Source of the DNA: Acidovorax benzenivorans
GTDB taxonomy: Bacteria > Pseudomonadota > Gammaproteobacteria > Burkholderiales > Burkholderiaceae_C
Direction of reading: 5' to 3'
DNA: 64,000 nucleotides
Assembly: GCF_028680575.1 (NCBI RefSeq)
Contig: NZ_JAPCKI010000009.1
Coordinates: 62,001 to 126,000, forward strand
This document shows, in pieces, positions 1 through 9,057 of the stretch. A program made the translations under genes and the position numbers. Position 1 is the stretch's first letter, and each line of letters starts with the position of its first letter. Below the pieces are notes generated by a model. The model did no database searches. It was given only the letters and a program-made list of their open reading frames with translations, and had not been told where the DNA came from.

Positions 1-1
1 G

Positions 2-619
2 CACATGGCAGGCCTGTGGCCTACCGACGAAGAGCTGGCGGGCTTCCAGGCCACCATGCTCGCCTTTGAGGGCCAGTGCTGGCAGGTAGCGATGCAGGTG
101 CTGTCGTGTTTTGCGTGGAAGTTGGGGTTTGACGAAGCCTTCTTTGCCCGTGCGCACGACCCCGCGCAGGCCAGCTACCAAAGCACCTTGCGCCTGCTGC
201 ATTACTTTGCGACCCCGCCCGAGCAGCAAGCGAGCCTGGGCCTGTGGCGCGCCGGGGCGCATACCGACTTTGATTGTCTGACCCTGCTCTTTCAGCGCCA
301 GGGCCAGGGCGGCTTGCAGGTGTGCCCAGGCAAGGAGATGGACACCCAGGCCTGGACCTCGGTGGAACCCGACGAGCAGGCCATCACCTGCAACATCGGC
401 GACATGCTGATGCGCTGGAGCGACGACCAGCTGCCCAGCAACTTCCACCGCGTGAAGAACCCGCTGCCGGGTGAGTACATGGGGCCGCGCTACAGCATCG
501 CCTTCTTTGCCCAGGCCAACCGCGACGCCATCATCGAAGGGCCCGGCAAGAAGTACCCGGCGATTGCCGCGGGCGACTACCTGAACCAGCGGGTGGCGGC
601 CAACTTCAAGGCTTATTGA
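2..619 (+). CDS. Isopenicillin N synthase-like Fe(II)/2-oxoglutarate dioxygenase, C-terminal part (5' end outside window)
   Basis: The frame is already open at the left edge and the jelly-roll N-terminus is missing, so the true start lies upstream; the Met at base 5 is probably internal. Counted from that Met, the iron-binding triad is visible as HTDFD (His86, Asp88) and FHRV (His148), followed by RYSIAFF, whose Arg162 would hold the 2-oxo acid carboxylate. This is the standard 2OG-Fe(II) oxygenase arrangement, so the protein should be a cytoplasmic oxygenase using O2 and a 2-oxo acid. The substrate is unknown. It converges on the VOC gene at 714 and has a paralogue at 1127-2134, so both may act on related compounds. 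Confidence 0.85.
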   Translation, partial: HMAGLWPTDEELAGFQATMLAFEGQCWQVAMQVLSCFAWKLGFDEAFFARAHDPAQASYQSTLRLLHYFATPPEQQASLGLWRAGAHTDFDCLTLLFQRQGQGGLQVCPGKEMDTQAWTSVEPDEQAITCNIGDMLMRWSDDQLPSNFHRVKNPLPGEYMGPRYSIAFFAQANRDAIIEGPGKKYPAIAAGDYLNQRVAANFKAY

Positions 620-713
620 CGCGTGACTTGGGAGGCAGGGGTGGGCGCTTGTCCGCCCCGGCGATGCCTGGGTGGGCGGCTGCCGTCGATGGCCCGGCCG
701 GGCAGGGGCAGGC

Positions 714-1130
714 TCAAGCGGCGTGGCGCGGTACACCCACGGCGCTTATCCGGAATACGTTGTCCTCCGGGTCGGCCAGCACCGCCTGCCATTGGCCGTA
801 GTAGGTGGCGTAGGGTGGTTTGATGATCTTCCCGCCCAGGGCGGTCACCTTCACACTCGCCGTCTCCACCGCATCCGGCGTGTCCAGCATGAAGGTGGCG
901 TAGCCCGTCACGCTGCGCGGTGGTGGTAACGCCGCGTCGGGTTGCCGGTCGGCCAGGCCCAGCAGGGCATAGGCCTCGGGCGCGTTGAAGCCAAGCTGGA
1001 AGTGCTCTGTCTCCACTGCACGGTAGATGGCCGAGCGCGTGCCGGGCGCCTCGGGCAACTGCAGCAAGGCTTGGTAAAACTGCAGTTGTGCATCGATGTC
1101 CTGGCACAGCAGGTTGAACCAGAGCTTCAT
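714..1130 (-). CDS. VOC (glyoxalase/bleomycin-resistance/dioxygenase superfamily) protein
   Basis: 138 aa. The start MKLWFNLLCQDIDAQLQFYQ and the end DPEDNVFRISA are typical of a single-domain VOC protein with paired beta-alpha-beta-beta-beta modules. Such proteins bind a metal and act as isomerases, dioxygenases or binding proteins, so the fold does not give the reaction. The start codon overlaps the stop of the upstream oxygenase by 4 bp (1127-1130), so the two are translationally coupled and probably act on the same substrate. It is the last gene of the minus-strand unit binding protein, oxygenase, VOC. Confidence 0.8.
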   Translation of the reverse strand: MKLWFNLLCQDIDAQLQFYQALLQLPEAPGTRSAIYRAVETEHFQLGFNAPEAYALLGLADRQPDAALPPPRSVTGYATFMLDTPDAVETASVKVTALGGKIIKPPYATYYGQWQAVLADPEDNVFRISAVGVPRHAA

Positions 1131-2134
1131 GCCATCACCGTCGCGCTGGCCGGGGTGGTGGATGTGGTGGTCTGACCCAGGCCGTAGGTCTTGCGGTACA
1201 TGGCCTGCAAGTGCTCGCCCACGGTGCAGGGTGCAAAGCGCGGCGACTCACCCGCAGGCACACAGGTGGGGACGGGGACCACCTGGGCCTCGTAGTCGGG
1301 CGTGTAGAAGAACGGAATGGAGTGGCGGGGTACGCCGCCACTGTGCACATTGCGCACGCGGTGCGGGTTGGACCGGTACAGCCCATTGGTCCAGCGCGGG
1401 ATCATGTCGCCCAGGTTCACCACCAGCGCGCCTTCGATGGGTGTGGCGGCCACCCAGTCGCCAGTGGGCAGCTTCACCTCCAGCCCGCCATGGTGGTCCT
1501 GGGCCAGCAGGGTGATGGCGCCCCAGTCTGTGTGTTCGCCCGCGCCAAAGGTGAGCGCATCGGCGCTTTCGGGGTGGGGTGGGTAGCGCAGCAGCCGCAG
1601 CGTGAGCATGGGGCTTTGGTGTGTGTGGTCGAAGTAGTCCTCGGGCAGGTCGAGGGACAGTGCCAGCAGCTGCATCAGCCGCAGGGCCAGCTGCCGCATG
1701 GCGGCGATGTAGGTGCGGCTCTGGGTGGCCAGCTCGGGCAACCCCTCAGGCCACTGGTTGCTGCCGTAGGAGTGGTAGCCGCGCTGCACATACGGATGGT
1801 CTGCCGCGTAGTCCAGCCCGCAGTAAAAGCTTTCCTTGAGGTCCGGGCGCGCATTCGCGTCCAGTGTCTGCCCGCCCAGGCTTTCGTAGCCCCGCATGAC
1901 GGGCGAGTGGTGCAGCGAAATGGCTTCCTTGGATGCCAGCGGCAGGTCGAAGAACTGCTGCATCAATGCAAACTGGCGCGCAATGACATCCTGCGGCACG
2001 CCGTGGTGGCGCACGTAGAAGAACCCTGCGCCCATGCAGGCCTGGCGCAATTGGGCTGTCACAGCGGTCACCGCCGGGGAGTGTGGTGCGCCGGACTGCA
2101 GCGCTCCGCTGAGGTCGATGAGGGGGATGCCCAT
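1127..2134 (-). CDS. Isopenicillin N synthase-family 2OG-Fe(II) oxygenase
   Basis: 335 aa from the Met of MGIPLIDLSG, the usual first strand of this family; the frame is open further upstream but would run into the preceding gene. The N-terminal DIOX_N part includes GAGFFYVRHHGVP. The catalytic core has HTDWG (His201, Asp203), NPHRV (His258) and RHSIPFF (Arg about 268), giving a complete iron triad and 2-oxo acid anchor. Full family length, so it should be active. It starts 13 bp after the substrate-binding protein gene ends and overlaps the VOC gene by 4 bp. Family members oxidise many substrates; none can be assigned here. An import-coupled catabolic role is inferred from context. Confidence 0.88.
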   Translation of the reverse strand: MGIPLIDLSGALQSGAPHSPAVTAVTAQLRQACMGAGFFYVRHHGVPQDVIARQFALMQQFFDLPLASKEAISLHHSPVMRGYESLGGQTLDANARPDLKESFYCGLDYAADHPYVQRGYHSYGSNQWPEGLPELATQSRTYIAAMRQLALRLMQLLALSLDLPEDYFDHTHQSPMLTLRLLRYPPHPESADALTFGAGEHTDWGAITLLAQDHHGGLEVKLPTGDWVAATPIEGALVVNLGDMIPRWTNGLYRSNPHRVRNVHSGGVPRHSIPFFYTPDYEAQVVPVPTCVPAGESPRFAPCTVGEHLQAMYRKTYGLGQTTTSTTPASATVMA

Positions 2135-2147
2135 GGCGAGCCTCTGG

Positions 2148-3176
2148 TCAGGCCTTGAGCTTGCGGTCGGCGGCCGTGGGCAGAAAGCGGTCGGTCCAGA
2201 TGTCGGCCACCGCCAGGCTGCTCTTGAGGCCAAAGGCCGCCACTGTTTCGTCGATGGTGGCCTGTAGGCGCGCAGGTGTGGCAGCGCCCCAGCCGTTGGC
2301 GCGTGTCTCGGCGGTTTTCATCGTGCCGTCCACGATGAGCTGCAGGCGCTCGAATTCGATCTCTTCATGGGCCAGGGGCTCGCGGGCCTTGATGGCAGCA
2401 GCGCCGGCGCGCGGGTCGGCAATCGCATCGACCCAGCCGCGTGTGGTGGCTTTGACGAAGGCCTTCATGGCGTCCGGGTTGTCCTGCATGCTCTTGGCGT
2501 TGGCGATCAGCCCATTGCCATACGACTTGAGGCCATAGTCCGAAAAGCGGAACACCGTGATCTGATCAGGTGTCAGGCCCCGCGCCTTCAGGTTGAGCAG
2601 ACCGGTGAAGAAGAAGTAAGCCGCCGCGTCGAAGTCGCCTTTGACGAAGCGTGTGTCCCCGATGTCGGGGGCCACGTTCTCCCACTTCACGCCGGTGCCA
2701 TCAAAGCCCTGTGCCTTGGCAAAGGCAGGGAACAGCTTGCGCGAGGCGTTGAAGGGCTGGCCCAGGATGGTCTTGCCCGCCAGGTCGGAGGGCTTCTTGA
2801 TGGCGCCGTCCTTGCGCACCATGACCGAGTTGGGGTTCAGGTCGTACTGGATGGCGACCGCTGCCAGCTTGGCCTGCGGATTGGCGGTGTTGAACTCGAT
2901 CATGGTCGAGAGGTCGGCCGATGCCACGTCATAGGCACCACCCGCCACCAGGCTGATGGCAGAGGCGGAACCGTTGCCGGTGTCGATGGCTACATCGAGC
3001 CCCGCGTCCTTGTAGTAGCCGCGCTGCTGCGCCAGCAAAAAGCCCGCGCCCGAGGCCTCGACCTTCCAGCCCAGGTTGAACTTGAACTTTTGCAGATTGC
3101 CCTGGGCGCGCACAAACGGTGTGGCAGACAGCAGGGCGGCGGCGCCAGTGGCGCGGATGAGGGAACGGCGTTGCAT
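2148..3176 (-). CDS. NMT1/THI5-like ABC transporter substrate-binding protein (orphan)
   Basis: 342 aa. The start MQRRSLIRATGAAALLSATP gives a signal peptide with a twin-arginine-like RR and an ARAQ-type cleavage site, and AGGAG lies just upstream of the ATG; longer in-frame starts lack these. The mature protein is the two-lobe NMT1/SsuA type (FKFNLGWKVEASGAGFLLAQQRGYYKDAGL, shown here only as a family hallmark of K, W and GYYKDAGL elements). It resembles the binding protein at 16374-17405. No permease or ATPase is adjacent, so it may use the ABC core at 14691-16301 or one outside the window. Its downstream partners are an oxygenase and a VOC protein. Confidence 0.85.
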   Translation of the reverse strand: MQRRSLIRATGAAALLSATPFVRAQGNLQKFKFNLGWKVEASGAGFLLAQQRGYYKDAGLDVAIDTGNGSASAISLVAGGAYDVASADLSTMIEFNTANPQAKLAAVAIQYDLNPNSVMVRKDGAIKKPSDLAGKTILGQPFNASRKLFPAFAKAQGFDGTGVKWENVAPDIGDTRFVKGDFDAAAYFFFTGLLNLKARGLTPDQITVFRFSDYGLKSYGNGLIANAKSMQDNPDAMKAFVKATTRGWVDAIADPRAGAAAIKAREPLAHEEIEFERLQLIVDGTMKTAETRANGWGAATPARLQATIDETVAAFGLKSSLAVADIWTDRFLPTAADRKLKA

Positions 3177-3541
3177 GGTGGGGCACTCCTGGTCGTTGGC
3201 GGGGTAACCACGGCGGAGTGAAAAGCCAGGCTTCACACCCCTCCGAACGGGGTGCATGCAATCAACCGACAGGGCGCTGGGGCTGCGAGGTGGGGGCTCC
3301 GGCCTCCTGAAGACGCACAGTCCTGCGCGCCCGTGGTGGCGTCAGTCCATTGCATGCTTCAAGAGCAATTTCCGGGCGGTGGCCGCTGAACGCTTCTACT
3401 CTTGGCGTCTGCGTATTTGCAGGATCTGTGCCATGCGATCCCATCGCGTGAGCTGTGCCCAAATGCCCCCGCGTGCCACGCCATGGTGCGCGCTGCACCA
3501 GCGTCAGGCGTGCAGCGGCAACTGTGGTGCGGGGTAGGTCT
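3177..3541. other. Intergenic region between binding-protein gene and otnI
   Basis: 365 bp without a convincing gene. The part nearest the binding-protein gene is its 5' leader and contains a short hairpin near 3234-3253 (CACCCC and GGGGTG arms). The rest shows no clear terminator with a T-run after otnI and no recognisable RNA gene. Confidence 0.5.
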
Positions 3542-4339
3542 TTACAGCCAGGGCTTGAGCCAGCCCAGCCCGTCGCTGGTGGCGTGGGCGGCGGCTCCGC
3601 GCGCGGGGCGGTATTCGCAGCCAATCCAGCCGTCGTAGCCCAGGCTGTCCAGCAGCTTGAACAGATAGGTGTAGTTGATCTCGCCCACATCGGGTTCGTG
3701 GCGCTCGGGCACACCGGCAATCTGGAAGTGGCTGACGTTGTCTGTGGGCAGGTACTGGCGCACCTTCATGGCCAGGTCGCCTTCCACGATCTGGCAGTGG
3801 TACAGGTCCATCTGCACCTTCACATTGGCGGCGCCAATCTCGGCGATCAGCGCATGGGCCTGGTCCTGGCGGCTCAAGAAGAAGCCGGGCATGTCGCGGC
3901 CATTGATGGGCTCCAGCAGGATCTGGATGCCATGGGGCGCGGCCTGCTCGGCGGCGTAGCGCACGTTGGCGATGTAGGTGGCGCGCACGGTGGCTGCGTC
4001 GGCCCCCTGGGGCACCAGCCCGGCCATCACGTGGATGCGGGGGCATTGCAGGGCCTGGGCGTATTCGATGGCTTTGGCAATGCCTTCGCGGAATTCAGCC
4101 TCACGTCCCGGCAGGCAGGCCAGCCCGCGTTCGCCCGCGTCCCAGTTGCCGGGCGGGGCGTTGAACAGCACCTGCTGCAGGCCGTTGGCTTGCAGGCGTG
4201 TGGCCAGTTCTTGCGCAGAGTAGGCGTAGGGAAAGAGGTACTCCACCGCCTTGAAGCCATCGCGGGCAGCGGCGGCAAAACGGTCGAGAAAGTCCACGTC
4301 GTTGTAGAGCATGGACAGGTTGGCGGCGAAACGGGGCAT
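3542..4339 (-). CDS. otnI: 2-oxo-tetronate isomerase (hydroxypyruvate isomerase family)
   Basis: 265 aa starting [20 protein letters not shown], the normal family start; upstream codons in the same frame look non-coding. It is a xylose-isomerase-like TIM barrel with the Hyi/OtnI hallmarks [38 protein letters not shown] and GCEYRPA, which carry the metal-binding Glu, Asp, His and Glu. In the L-threonate route (LtnD, OtnI, OtnK, OtnC) it interconverts 2-oxo- and 3-oxo-tetronate. The family also contains hydroxypyruvate isomerases, but neighbouring otnK, otnC and ltnD favour the tetronate role. It is the last gene of the minus-strand operon, 44 bp after otnC. Confidence 0.88.
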   Translation of the reverse strand: MPRFAANLSMLYNDVDFLDRFAAAARDGFKAVEYLFPYAYSAQELATRLQANGLQQVLFNAPPGNWDAGERGLACLPGREAEFREGIAKAIEYAQALQCPRIHVMAGLVPQGADAATVRATYIANVRYAAEQAAPHGIQILLEPINGRDMPGFFLSRQDQAHALIAEIGAANVKVQMDLYHCQIVEGDLAMKVRQYLPTDNVSHFQIAGVPERHEPDVGEINYTYLFKLLDSLGYDGWIGCEYRPARGAAAHATSDGLGWLKPWL

Positions 4340-4383
4340 GGGATTCTTTCTGTCTGTGGGCAAAGCCGCAGCGTTTGCAGGCT

Positions 4384-5094
4384 TCACCACTGCGCGCCAA
4401 AAGTCTGGCGCAGTTCTTCGATCTGGGGCTCGGTCAGCGGCGTGGGGCGGGGCTGGCACAGCAGCCACAGGCGGGCAGTCTCTTCCAGCTCCTCCAGCAC
4501 CGCCATCGCTGCGGCAGGCGTGTCGTGCCACACGTTGGGCCCCAGGCGTGCCAGCATCACGGCGCGCACAGGGCTGCCCTGTGCGGCATAGCGGGTGATG
4601 GTCTGCGCCACCAGCGCTGCCGCCGTGGCATCACCGGGGCGGTGGTAAGGGATGTGCGGCACGCGGCCCACCTTCATCACAAAGTAGGGCGTGATGGGGG
4701 GCAGCAGTTGCGCATCGGGCGCCAGCTGGCCACCTGCAGCGGTGTCGGCTTGCAGCGAGCAGGCCACCAGGTGCGTGCTGTGCGTGTGGATCACGCAGCG
4801 TGCTGGGGCTGCTGTCGATGCCGAGGCCTCGTAAATCTGCCGGTGCAGTGCAATGGTCTTGCTGGCCCGGTCGCCCGCCACCTGCTGGCCTTGGGCGTCC
4901 AGGCGCGCCAGTCGCTCGGGCTGCAGTGTGCCCAGGCAGGCATCGGTGGGGGTGATCAGGTAGCCATCGGCCAGGCGCACGCTGATGTTGCCAGCGGTGG
5001 CATGCACATAGCCCCGCTCAAACAGGCTGCTGCCCACGCGGCAGATCTCGTCGCGGGCTTGGGGCTCATCCATGAAGGCGGGGGTAGAGGTCAT
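4384..5094 (-). CDS. otnC: 3-oxo-tetronate 4-phosphate decarboxylase (class II aldolase family)
   Basis: 236 aa. A class II aldolase/adducin domain is seen in [18 protein letters not shown], the zinc ligands in CVIHTHSTH (HTHxxH) and a later His in IPYHRPGD. OtnC decarboxylates 3-oxo-tetronate 4-phosphate to dihydroxyacetone phosphate and CO2, the last step of L-threonate use. The start overlaps the otnK stop by 4 bp, indicating translational coupling. Family members with similar motifs act on fuculose or ribulose phosphates; the otnK partnership makes the decarboxylase assignment the best one. Confidence 0.9.
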   Translation of the reverse strand: MTSTPAFMDEPQARDEICRVGSSLFERGYVHATAGNISVRLADGYLITPTDACLGTLQPERLARLDAQGQQVAGDRASKTIALHRQIYEASASTAAPARCVIHTHSTHLVACSLQADTAAGGQLAPDAQLLPPITPYFVMKVGRVPHIPYHRPGDATAAALVAQTITRYAAQGSPVRAVMLARLGPNVWHDTPAAAMAVLEELEETARLWLLCQPRPTPLTEPQIEELRQTFGAQW

Positions 5095-6368
5095 GCCAAC
5101 AATTGTGCAAAAGCCTTGGTGAAGAAGTCGGTGCTACCGAAATTGCCCGACTTCAGCGTGATGTGCAACCCGTCCTTCGCGTCGGGGGCCACAGCATGGC
5201 ACCACGGCACCCCGGGGTCGATCTGGGCGCCGATGCGCATTTGCGTGATGCCCAGGGCCTGCACGCAGGCGCCCGAGGTTTCGCCACCCGCCACGATGAG
5301 CTGGCGCACACCACGCTGCACCAGGCCGCGTGCAATGGCGGCAATGGTCTCTTCCACCATGGCACCGGCCTTCTCGGAACCCAGCTTGCCTTGAATGGCG
5401 CGCACGGCCGAGGGTTCGGCGGTGGAATACACCAGCACCGGGCCGTTGCCAATGTGGCCTTCGGCCCAGGCCAACGCTTCGGCGGCCACGTCCACGCCTG
5501 CAGCGATGCGCAGCGGGTCGATGGCCAGGGCGGGCTTGCCGGCCTTGATGAAATCCATCACTTGCTGGTTGGTCGCCACCGAGCAGCTGCCCGACACGAT
5601 GGCCTGCAGCCCTTGTGCAGCGGGCAGGCGGGCGGCCTCGTTGCTGGGCGCCACGCCAAAGTTGCCCGGCAGGCCAATGGCCACGCCCGAACCCGCTGTG
5701 ACCAGCGGCATGCCCTTGAGGGCAGGGCCCAGGCGCAGCAGGTCGGCGTTCGACACCGCATCCACCACAGCCATGCGCACGCCCTCGGCCTTCAGTTGGT
5801 CGATGCGTGCGCGGATGGCGGCCTCGCCCTGTGCGACCACGCTGTGGTCGATCAGGCCCACGCGGCTGGGCGTTTGCGCCTGCAGCACGCGCACCAGGTT
5901 GGGGTCCGTCATGGGCGTGAGCGGGTGGTTTTGCATGCCGCTCTCGTTCAGCAGCACATCGCCCACAAACAGGTAGCCCTTGAACACGGTGCGCTTGTTG
6001 TCGGGGAACGCGGGCGTGGCGATGGTGAAGCCGGTGCCCAGGGCCTGCATCAGCGCATCGGTCACGGGGCCGATGTTGCCGTCGGCCGTGCTGTCAAAGG
6101 TGGAGCAGTATTTGAAGTAGATCTGCTCGGCACCTTGCGCCTGCAGCCACTGCAGCGCCTCAAGCGACTGGGTGATGGCTTCGTCCTTGGGAATGGTGCG
6201 CGACTTGAGCGCGACCACGATGGCATCGGCCTCGGTATCCAACGGCGCCGTGGGCACGCCCATGGCTTGCACCACGCGCATGCCTGCGCGCACCAGGTTG
6301 TTGGCCAGGTCGGTCGCGCCGGTGAAGTCGTCGGCAATGCAGCCCAGCATGGCACGTGCGCGTGTCAT
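5091..6368 (-). CDS. otnK: 3-oxo-tetronate kinase (four-carbon acid sugar kinase family)
   Basis: 425 aa. The N-terminal substrate-binding domain starts with the hallmark GCIADDFTGATDLANNLV. The C-terminal nucleotide-binding domain has VSGSCSVATNQQV, IVAGGETSGACVQALG and LKSGNFG, all typical of the DUF1537 kinase family. OtnK phosphorylates 3-oxo-tetronate at O4 using ATP. Start and stop each overlap the neighbouring operon gene by 4 bp. A start six codons in (MLGCIADD) is possible, but the upstream ATG makes the ATGA overlap with ltnD and is preferred. Confidence 0.92.
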   Translation of the reverse strand: MTRARAMLGCIADDFTGATDLANNLVRAGMRVVQAMGVPTAPLDTEADAIVVALKSRTIPKDEAITQSLEALQWLQAQGAEQIYFKYCSTFDSTADGNIGPVTDALMQALGTGFTIATPAFPDNKRTVFKGYLFVGDVLLNESGMQNHPLTPMTDPNLVRVLQAQTPSRVGLIDHSVVAQGEAAIRARIDQLKAEGVRMAVVDAVSNADLLRLGPALKGMPLVTAGSGVAIGLPGNFGVAPSNEAARLPAAQGLQAIVSGSCSVATNQQVMDFIKAGKPALAIDPLRIAAGVDVAAEALAWAEGHIGNGPVLVYSTAEPSAVRAIQGKLGSEKAGAMVEETIAAIARGLVQRGVRQLIVAGGETSGACVQALGITQMRIGAQIDPGVPWCHAVAPDAKDGLHITLKSGNFGSTDFFTKAFAQLLA

Positions 6369-7276
6369 GCCTTGTCCTTCCCTTCGGGCAAGGTAATGCC
6401 CGGGAAGATTTTGATCACGGCGCTGTCATCTTCCTTGGCAAAGCCTGCGGTGGATGCCTGCATGAACATCTGGTGCGCGGTAGCCGCCAGCGGCAGGGGG
6501 AATTTGCTGGCGCGGGCGGTGTCCAGCACCAGGCCCAGGTCCTTCACGAAGATATCGACGGCCGACAGCGGCGTGTAGTCGCCCGCCAGCACATGGGCCA
6601 TGCGGTTTTCAAACATCCAGCTGTTGCCCGCGCTGTTCGTGATCACTTCATACAAGGCGCTGGCTTCCACGCCTTCGCGCAGGCCCAGGGCCATGGCTTC
6701 GGCGGCCACGGCAATGTGCACACCGGCCAGCAGCTGGTTGATGATCTTGACCTTGCTGCCCGCGCCCGCCTTGTCGCCCAGGCGGTACACCTTGCCGGCC
6801 ATGCCGTCGAGCACGGCGTTGGCTGCGGCATAGGCCTCGGGTTTCGCCGAGGTCATCATGGTCATCTGGCCCGATGCGGCCTTGGCGGCGCCGCCGGAGA
6901 TGGGCGCGTCCACATAGTGCAGGCCCAGGGCGTTCAGGCGCGCTTCCAGCGCCACCGACCAGTTGGGGTCTACGGTGGAGCACATCACAAAGGTGCTGCC
7001 GGGCCGCATGGTGCTGGCCGCGCCGCCTTTGCCGTCGTCGCCAAACAGCACGCTCTCGGTCTGCGCGGCGTTGACCACCACCGACACCACCACATCACTC
7101 ACTGCCGCCAATGCAGCGGTGGTGGCGTGGGCCGTGCCGCCGTCGGCCACAAAGGCATCGGCCACGCCGGGGCGCACGTCGCACACGTGAATGGTGAAGC
7201 CGTTGTTGCGCAGGGTCTTGGCAATGCCAGCGCCCATGGCGCCCAGGCCGATGATGCCGACGGTGGGTTTTGTCAT
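6365..7276 (-). CDS. ltnD: L-threonate dehydrogenase (beta-hydroxyacid dehydrogenase family)
   Basis: 303 aa. The N-terminal Rossmann fold carries VGIIGLGAMGAGIAKTLRNNG. The substrate motif DAPISGGAAKAASGQMTMM and the catalytic-lysine helix KIINQLLAGVHIA follow, in the order expected for the 3-hydroxyisobutyrate dehydrogenase family. LtnD oxidises L-threonate to 2-oxo-tetronate with NAD+ and feeds OtnI, OtnK and OtnC. It overlaps otnK by 4 bp and lies 37 bp after the permease gene. Tartronate-semialdehyde reductases share the motifs; the operon decides the call. Confidence 0.9.
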   Translation of the reverse strand: MTKPTVGIIGLGAMGAGIAKTLRNNGFTIHVCDVRPGVADAFVADGGTAHATTAALAAVSDVVVSVVVNAAQTESVLFGDDGKGGAASTMRPGSTFVMCSTVDPNWSVALEARLNALGLHYVDAPISGGAAKAASGQMTMMTSAKPEAYAAANAVLDGMAGKVYRLGDKAGAGSKVKIINQLLAGVHIAVAAEAMALGLREGVEASALYEVITNSAGNSWMFENRMAHVLAGDYTPLSAVDIFVKDLGLVLDTARASKFPLPLAATAHQMFMQASTAGFAKEDDSAVIKIFPGITLPEGKDKA

Positions 7277-7313
7277 GTTGTCAGTCCTTCAAAGAAATTC
7301 AAAAAGGGGGCGT

Positions 7314-8681
7314 TCAGGCCACCAGCACCCAAAGCAAAGCCGTGAGTGCAAAACCCGCCAGGCCCAGCACCGTGGTCAGCACGGTCCAGGTGCGCAGGCC
7401 ATCGCCCACGCTGAGGCCCAGATAGCGGGTCACGATCCAGAAGCCCGAATCGTTGACGTGTGACAGGCCCAGGCTGCCAAAGCCGATGGCAACCGTGAGC
7501 AGCGCCACTTGCAAGGGGGAATACCCGCCACCCGCCATCGCATCGGCCAGCAGGCCGCAGGTGGTGATGATGGCCACGGTGGCTGAGCCCTGCGCCGCGC
7601 GCAGCGCCAGCGAGATGATGAACGCCAGCAGGATGAGCGGCAGGTGAGTAGCGGTGAGGCTTTGCGACAGCGCCGCGCCAATGCCGCTGGCGGTGAGCAC
7701 CTTGGCAAACACGCCACCCGCGCCTGTCACCAGGATCACAGTGGCAGCCGGGGGCAGGGCGGATTCCATGATGGCGTTGGTGCGCTCGCGGTTCCAGCCC
7801 TGGTTGCGGCCCAGCAGGAACATCGCCAGGCCCACGGCCACCATCAGGGCAAAGATGGGCGAGCCGATGAAGCCCAGCACATTGCGCAGGTTGTCGCCCT
7901 TGGGCAGCAGCGTGGCACCAGTGGTGCCCGCCATGATGAGGGCCAAGGGAATGATGATCAGCGCCATGATGGTGCCCACGCCGGGCGCTTTAGCCGCTTT
8001 GCTGGTCTGGCTGTCTTCGCTGTTGCCAAAGGCTGCAAACTGCTCGGCCGTGGTGGGCAGCATGGGGTAGCCCTTGCGGTTGAGCCAGCCCGCCACGACC
8101 TGCGACAGCGCCGCCAGCGGGATGCAGATGGCCAGGCCAATGATGGTGATCCAGCCAATGTCGCCCTTGACGATGGCCGCTCCGCCCACGATGCCGGGGT
8201 GCGGTGGTACTACCACGTGCGCGGCCAGCATGATGCCCGCTACGGGCAGGCCGAACTTGATGGGGTTGACGCCCGCCGCCTTGCAAAACCCGTAGACGAT
8301 GGGCACCAGGATGATGAAGCCCACGTCAAAAAACACCGGGATGGCCAGCACCAGCGCAGCGGCGGTGAGGGCCATGGGCACCCGTGTGGGGCCCAGCAGC
8401 TGCGTGAAGCGGTTGGCCAGGCTGGCTGCGCCGCCCGACACCTCGATCATCCGCCCCAGCATGGAGCCCAGCGCTACCAGGATGGCCACCGACCCCAGCG
8501 TGCCGCCCATGCCCGCAACCAGCGTGCTGATGATGTCGCCAATGGGCATGCCGGTGGCAAACGCCACCAGAAAGCTCACCAGCATCATCGCCACGAAAGC
8601 GTGGACCTGCCAGCGGATGATGAGCAACAGGAGCAGGCCAATGCTACCGGCGCCGATGCCGAGGAGTGCGAGGGTGGACAT
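7314..8681 (-). CDS. GntP-family sugar-acid:proton symporter, probable L-threonate permease
   Basis: 455 aa from MSTLALLGIGAGSIGLLLLL. About 12 hydrophobic segments are present, with GntP features such as GGTLGSVAILVALGSMLG, PVFFDVGFIILVPIVYG and HVVVPPHPGIVGGA. The family imports gluconate and related sugar acids with protons across the inner membrane. As the first gene of the operon after the regulator it is the natural importer of L-threonate or a related tetronate. The longer in-frame extension upstream covers the operator region and is unlikely to be translated. Confidence 0.87.
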   Translation of the reverse strand: MSTLALLGIGAGSIGLLLLLIIRWQVHAFVAMMLVSFLVAFATGMPIGDIISTLVAGMGGTLGSVAILVALGSMLGRMIEVSGGAASLANRFTQLLGPTRVPMALTAAALVLAIPVFFDVGFIILVPIVYGFCKAAGVNPIKFGLPVAGIMLAAHVVVPPHPGIVGGAAIVKGDIGWITIIGLAICIPLAALSQVVAGWLNRKGYPMLPTTAEQFAAFGNSEDSQTSKAAKAPGVGTIMALIIIPLALIMAGTTGATLLPKGDNLRNVLGFIGSPIFALMVAVGLAMFLLGRNQGWNRERTNAIMESALPPAATVILVTGAGGVFAKVLTASGIGAALSQSLTATHLPLILLAFIISLALRAAQGSATVAIITTCGLLADAMAGGGYSPLQVALLTVAIGFGSLGLSHVNDSGFWIVTRYLGLSVGDGLRTWTVLTTVLGLAGFALTALLWVLVA

Positions 8682-8777
8682 GAACGGGGTATCTCCGGGA
8701 TGGAAGGTGCTGCGCAACGGGACTGGCCCGTGAAGGGTGCCGAACGAGGCCTGGATGGCACCTTTGGTTGGTACGTT

Positions 8778-8794
8778 TATATGGTTATCATACA
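8778..8794. promoter_or_regulatory. Candidate GntR operator upstream of the threonate permease
   Basis: TATATG-GTTAT-CATACA is an inverted repeat with one mismatch between arms, about 100 bp upstream of the permease start. Spacing and the TATG/CATA arms resemble FadR-type GntR sites. It is probably bound by the regulator encoded at 9058-9837. Confidence 0.5.
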
Positions 8795-8874
8795 AATTAT
8801 CGAGCACTCCATTGGTACGGGTTAACCCGCGTCTGGTGGGCCGTGTGCGCGGGTTGTGACGCGGGTCTAAAGAG

Positions 8875-8933
8875 TTTTAGGGCTCAAGTGCTTGTGGAAT
8901 AAGCGCTGGTAGCTATCAAATAGATAGCAAAAT
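8875..8933 (-). repeat. AGCT/GCGC dispersed repeat, copy R1
   Basis: Read on the minus strand it runs AGCTACCAGCGC, about 11 nt, then GCAC and GAGCCC. The core is nearly identical to R6 at 43957 (AAGCGCTGGTAGCTAT on the plus strand). The tail contains a small hairpin, GCTATC-AAATA-GATAGC at 8912-8928. One of ten copies in the window. Confidence 0.75.
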
Positions 8934-9020
8934 AGCTTTGATGGTTTTGTACTGTGCGGCGAGCCCATCAACCACCACCCGCAAGCCCCGCGCAGAGATG
9001 TGCCAGGTCCGAAACCAGGG

Positions 9021-9043
9021 CCTGTTCAAGCCCTCTGAACAGG
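9021..9043 (-). terminator. Hairpin after the GntR gene
   Basis: CCTGTTCA-AGCCCTC-TGAACAGG is a perfect 8-bp stem 14 bp beyond the regulator stop codon. There is no T-run, so it may be a factor-dependent terminator or a 3'-end stabiliser. Confidence 0.45.
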
Positions 9044-9057
9044 TGCTTGAACTTGGC

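Larger units (their letters stand above)
8682..9057. other. Intergenic control region of the threonate operon
   Basis: 376 bp between the GntR gene and the permease gene. It holds the candidate operator at 8778-8794, a copy of the dispersed AGCT/GCGC repeat (8875-8933) and a hairpin after the regulator stop (9021-9043). No additional gene is apparent. Confidence 0.6.
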
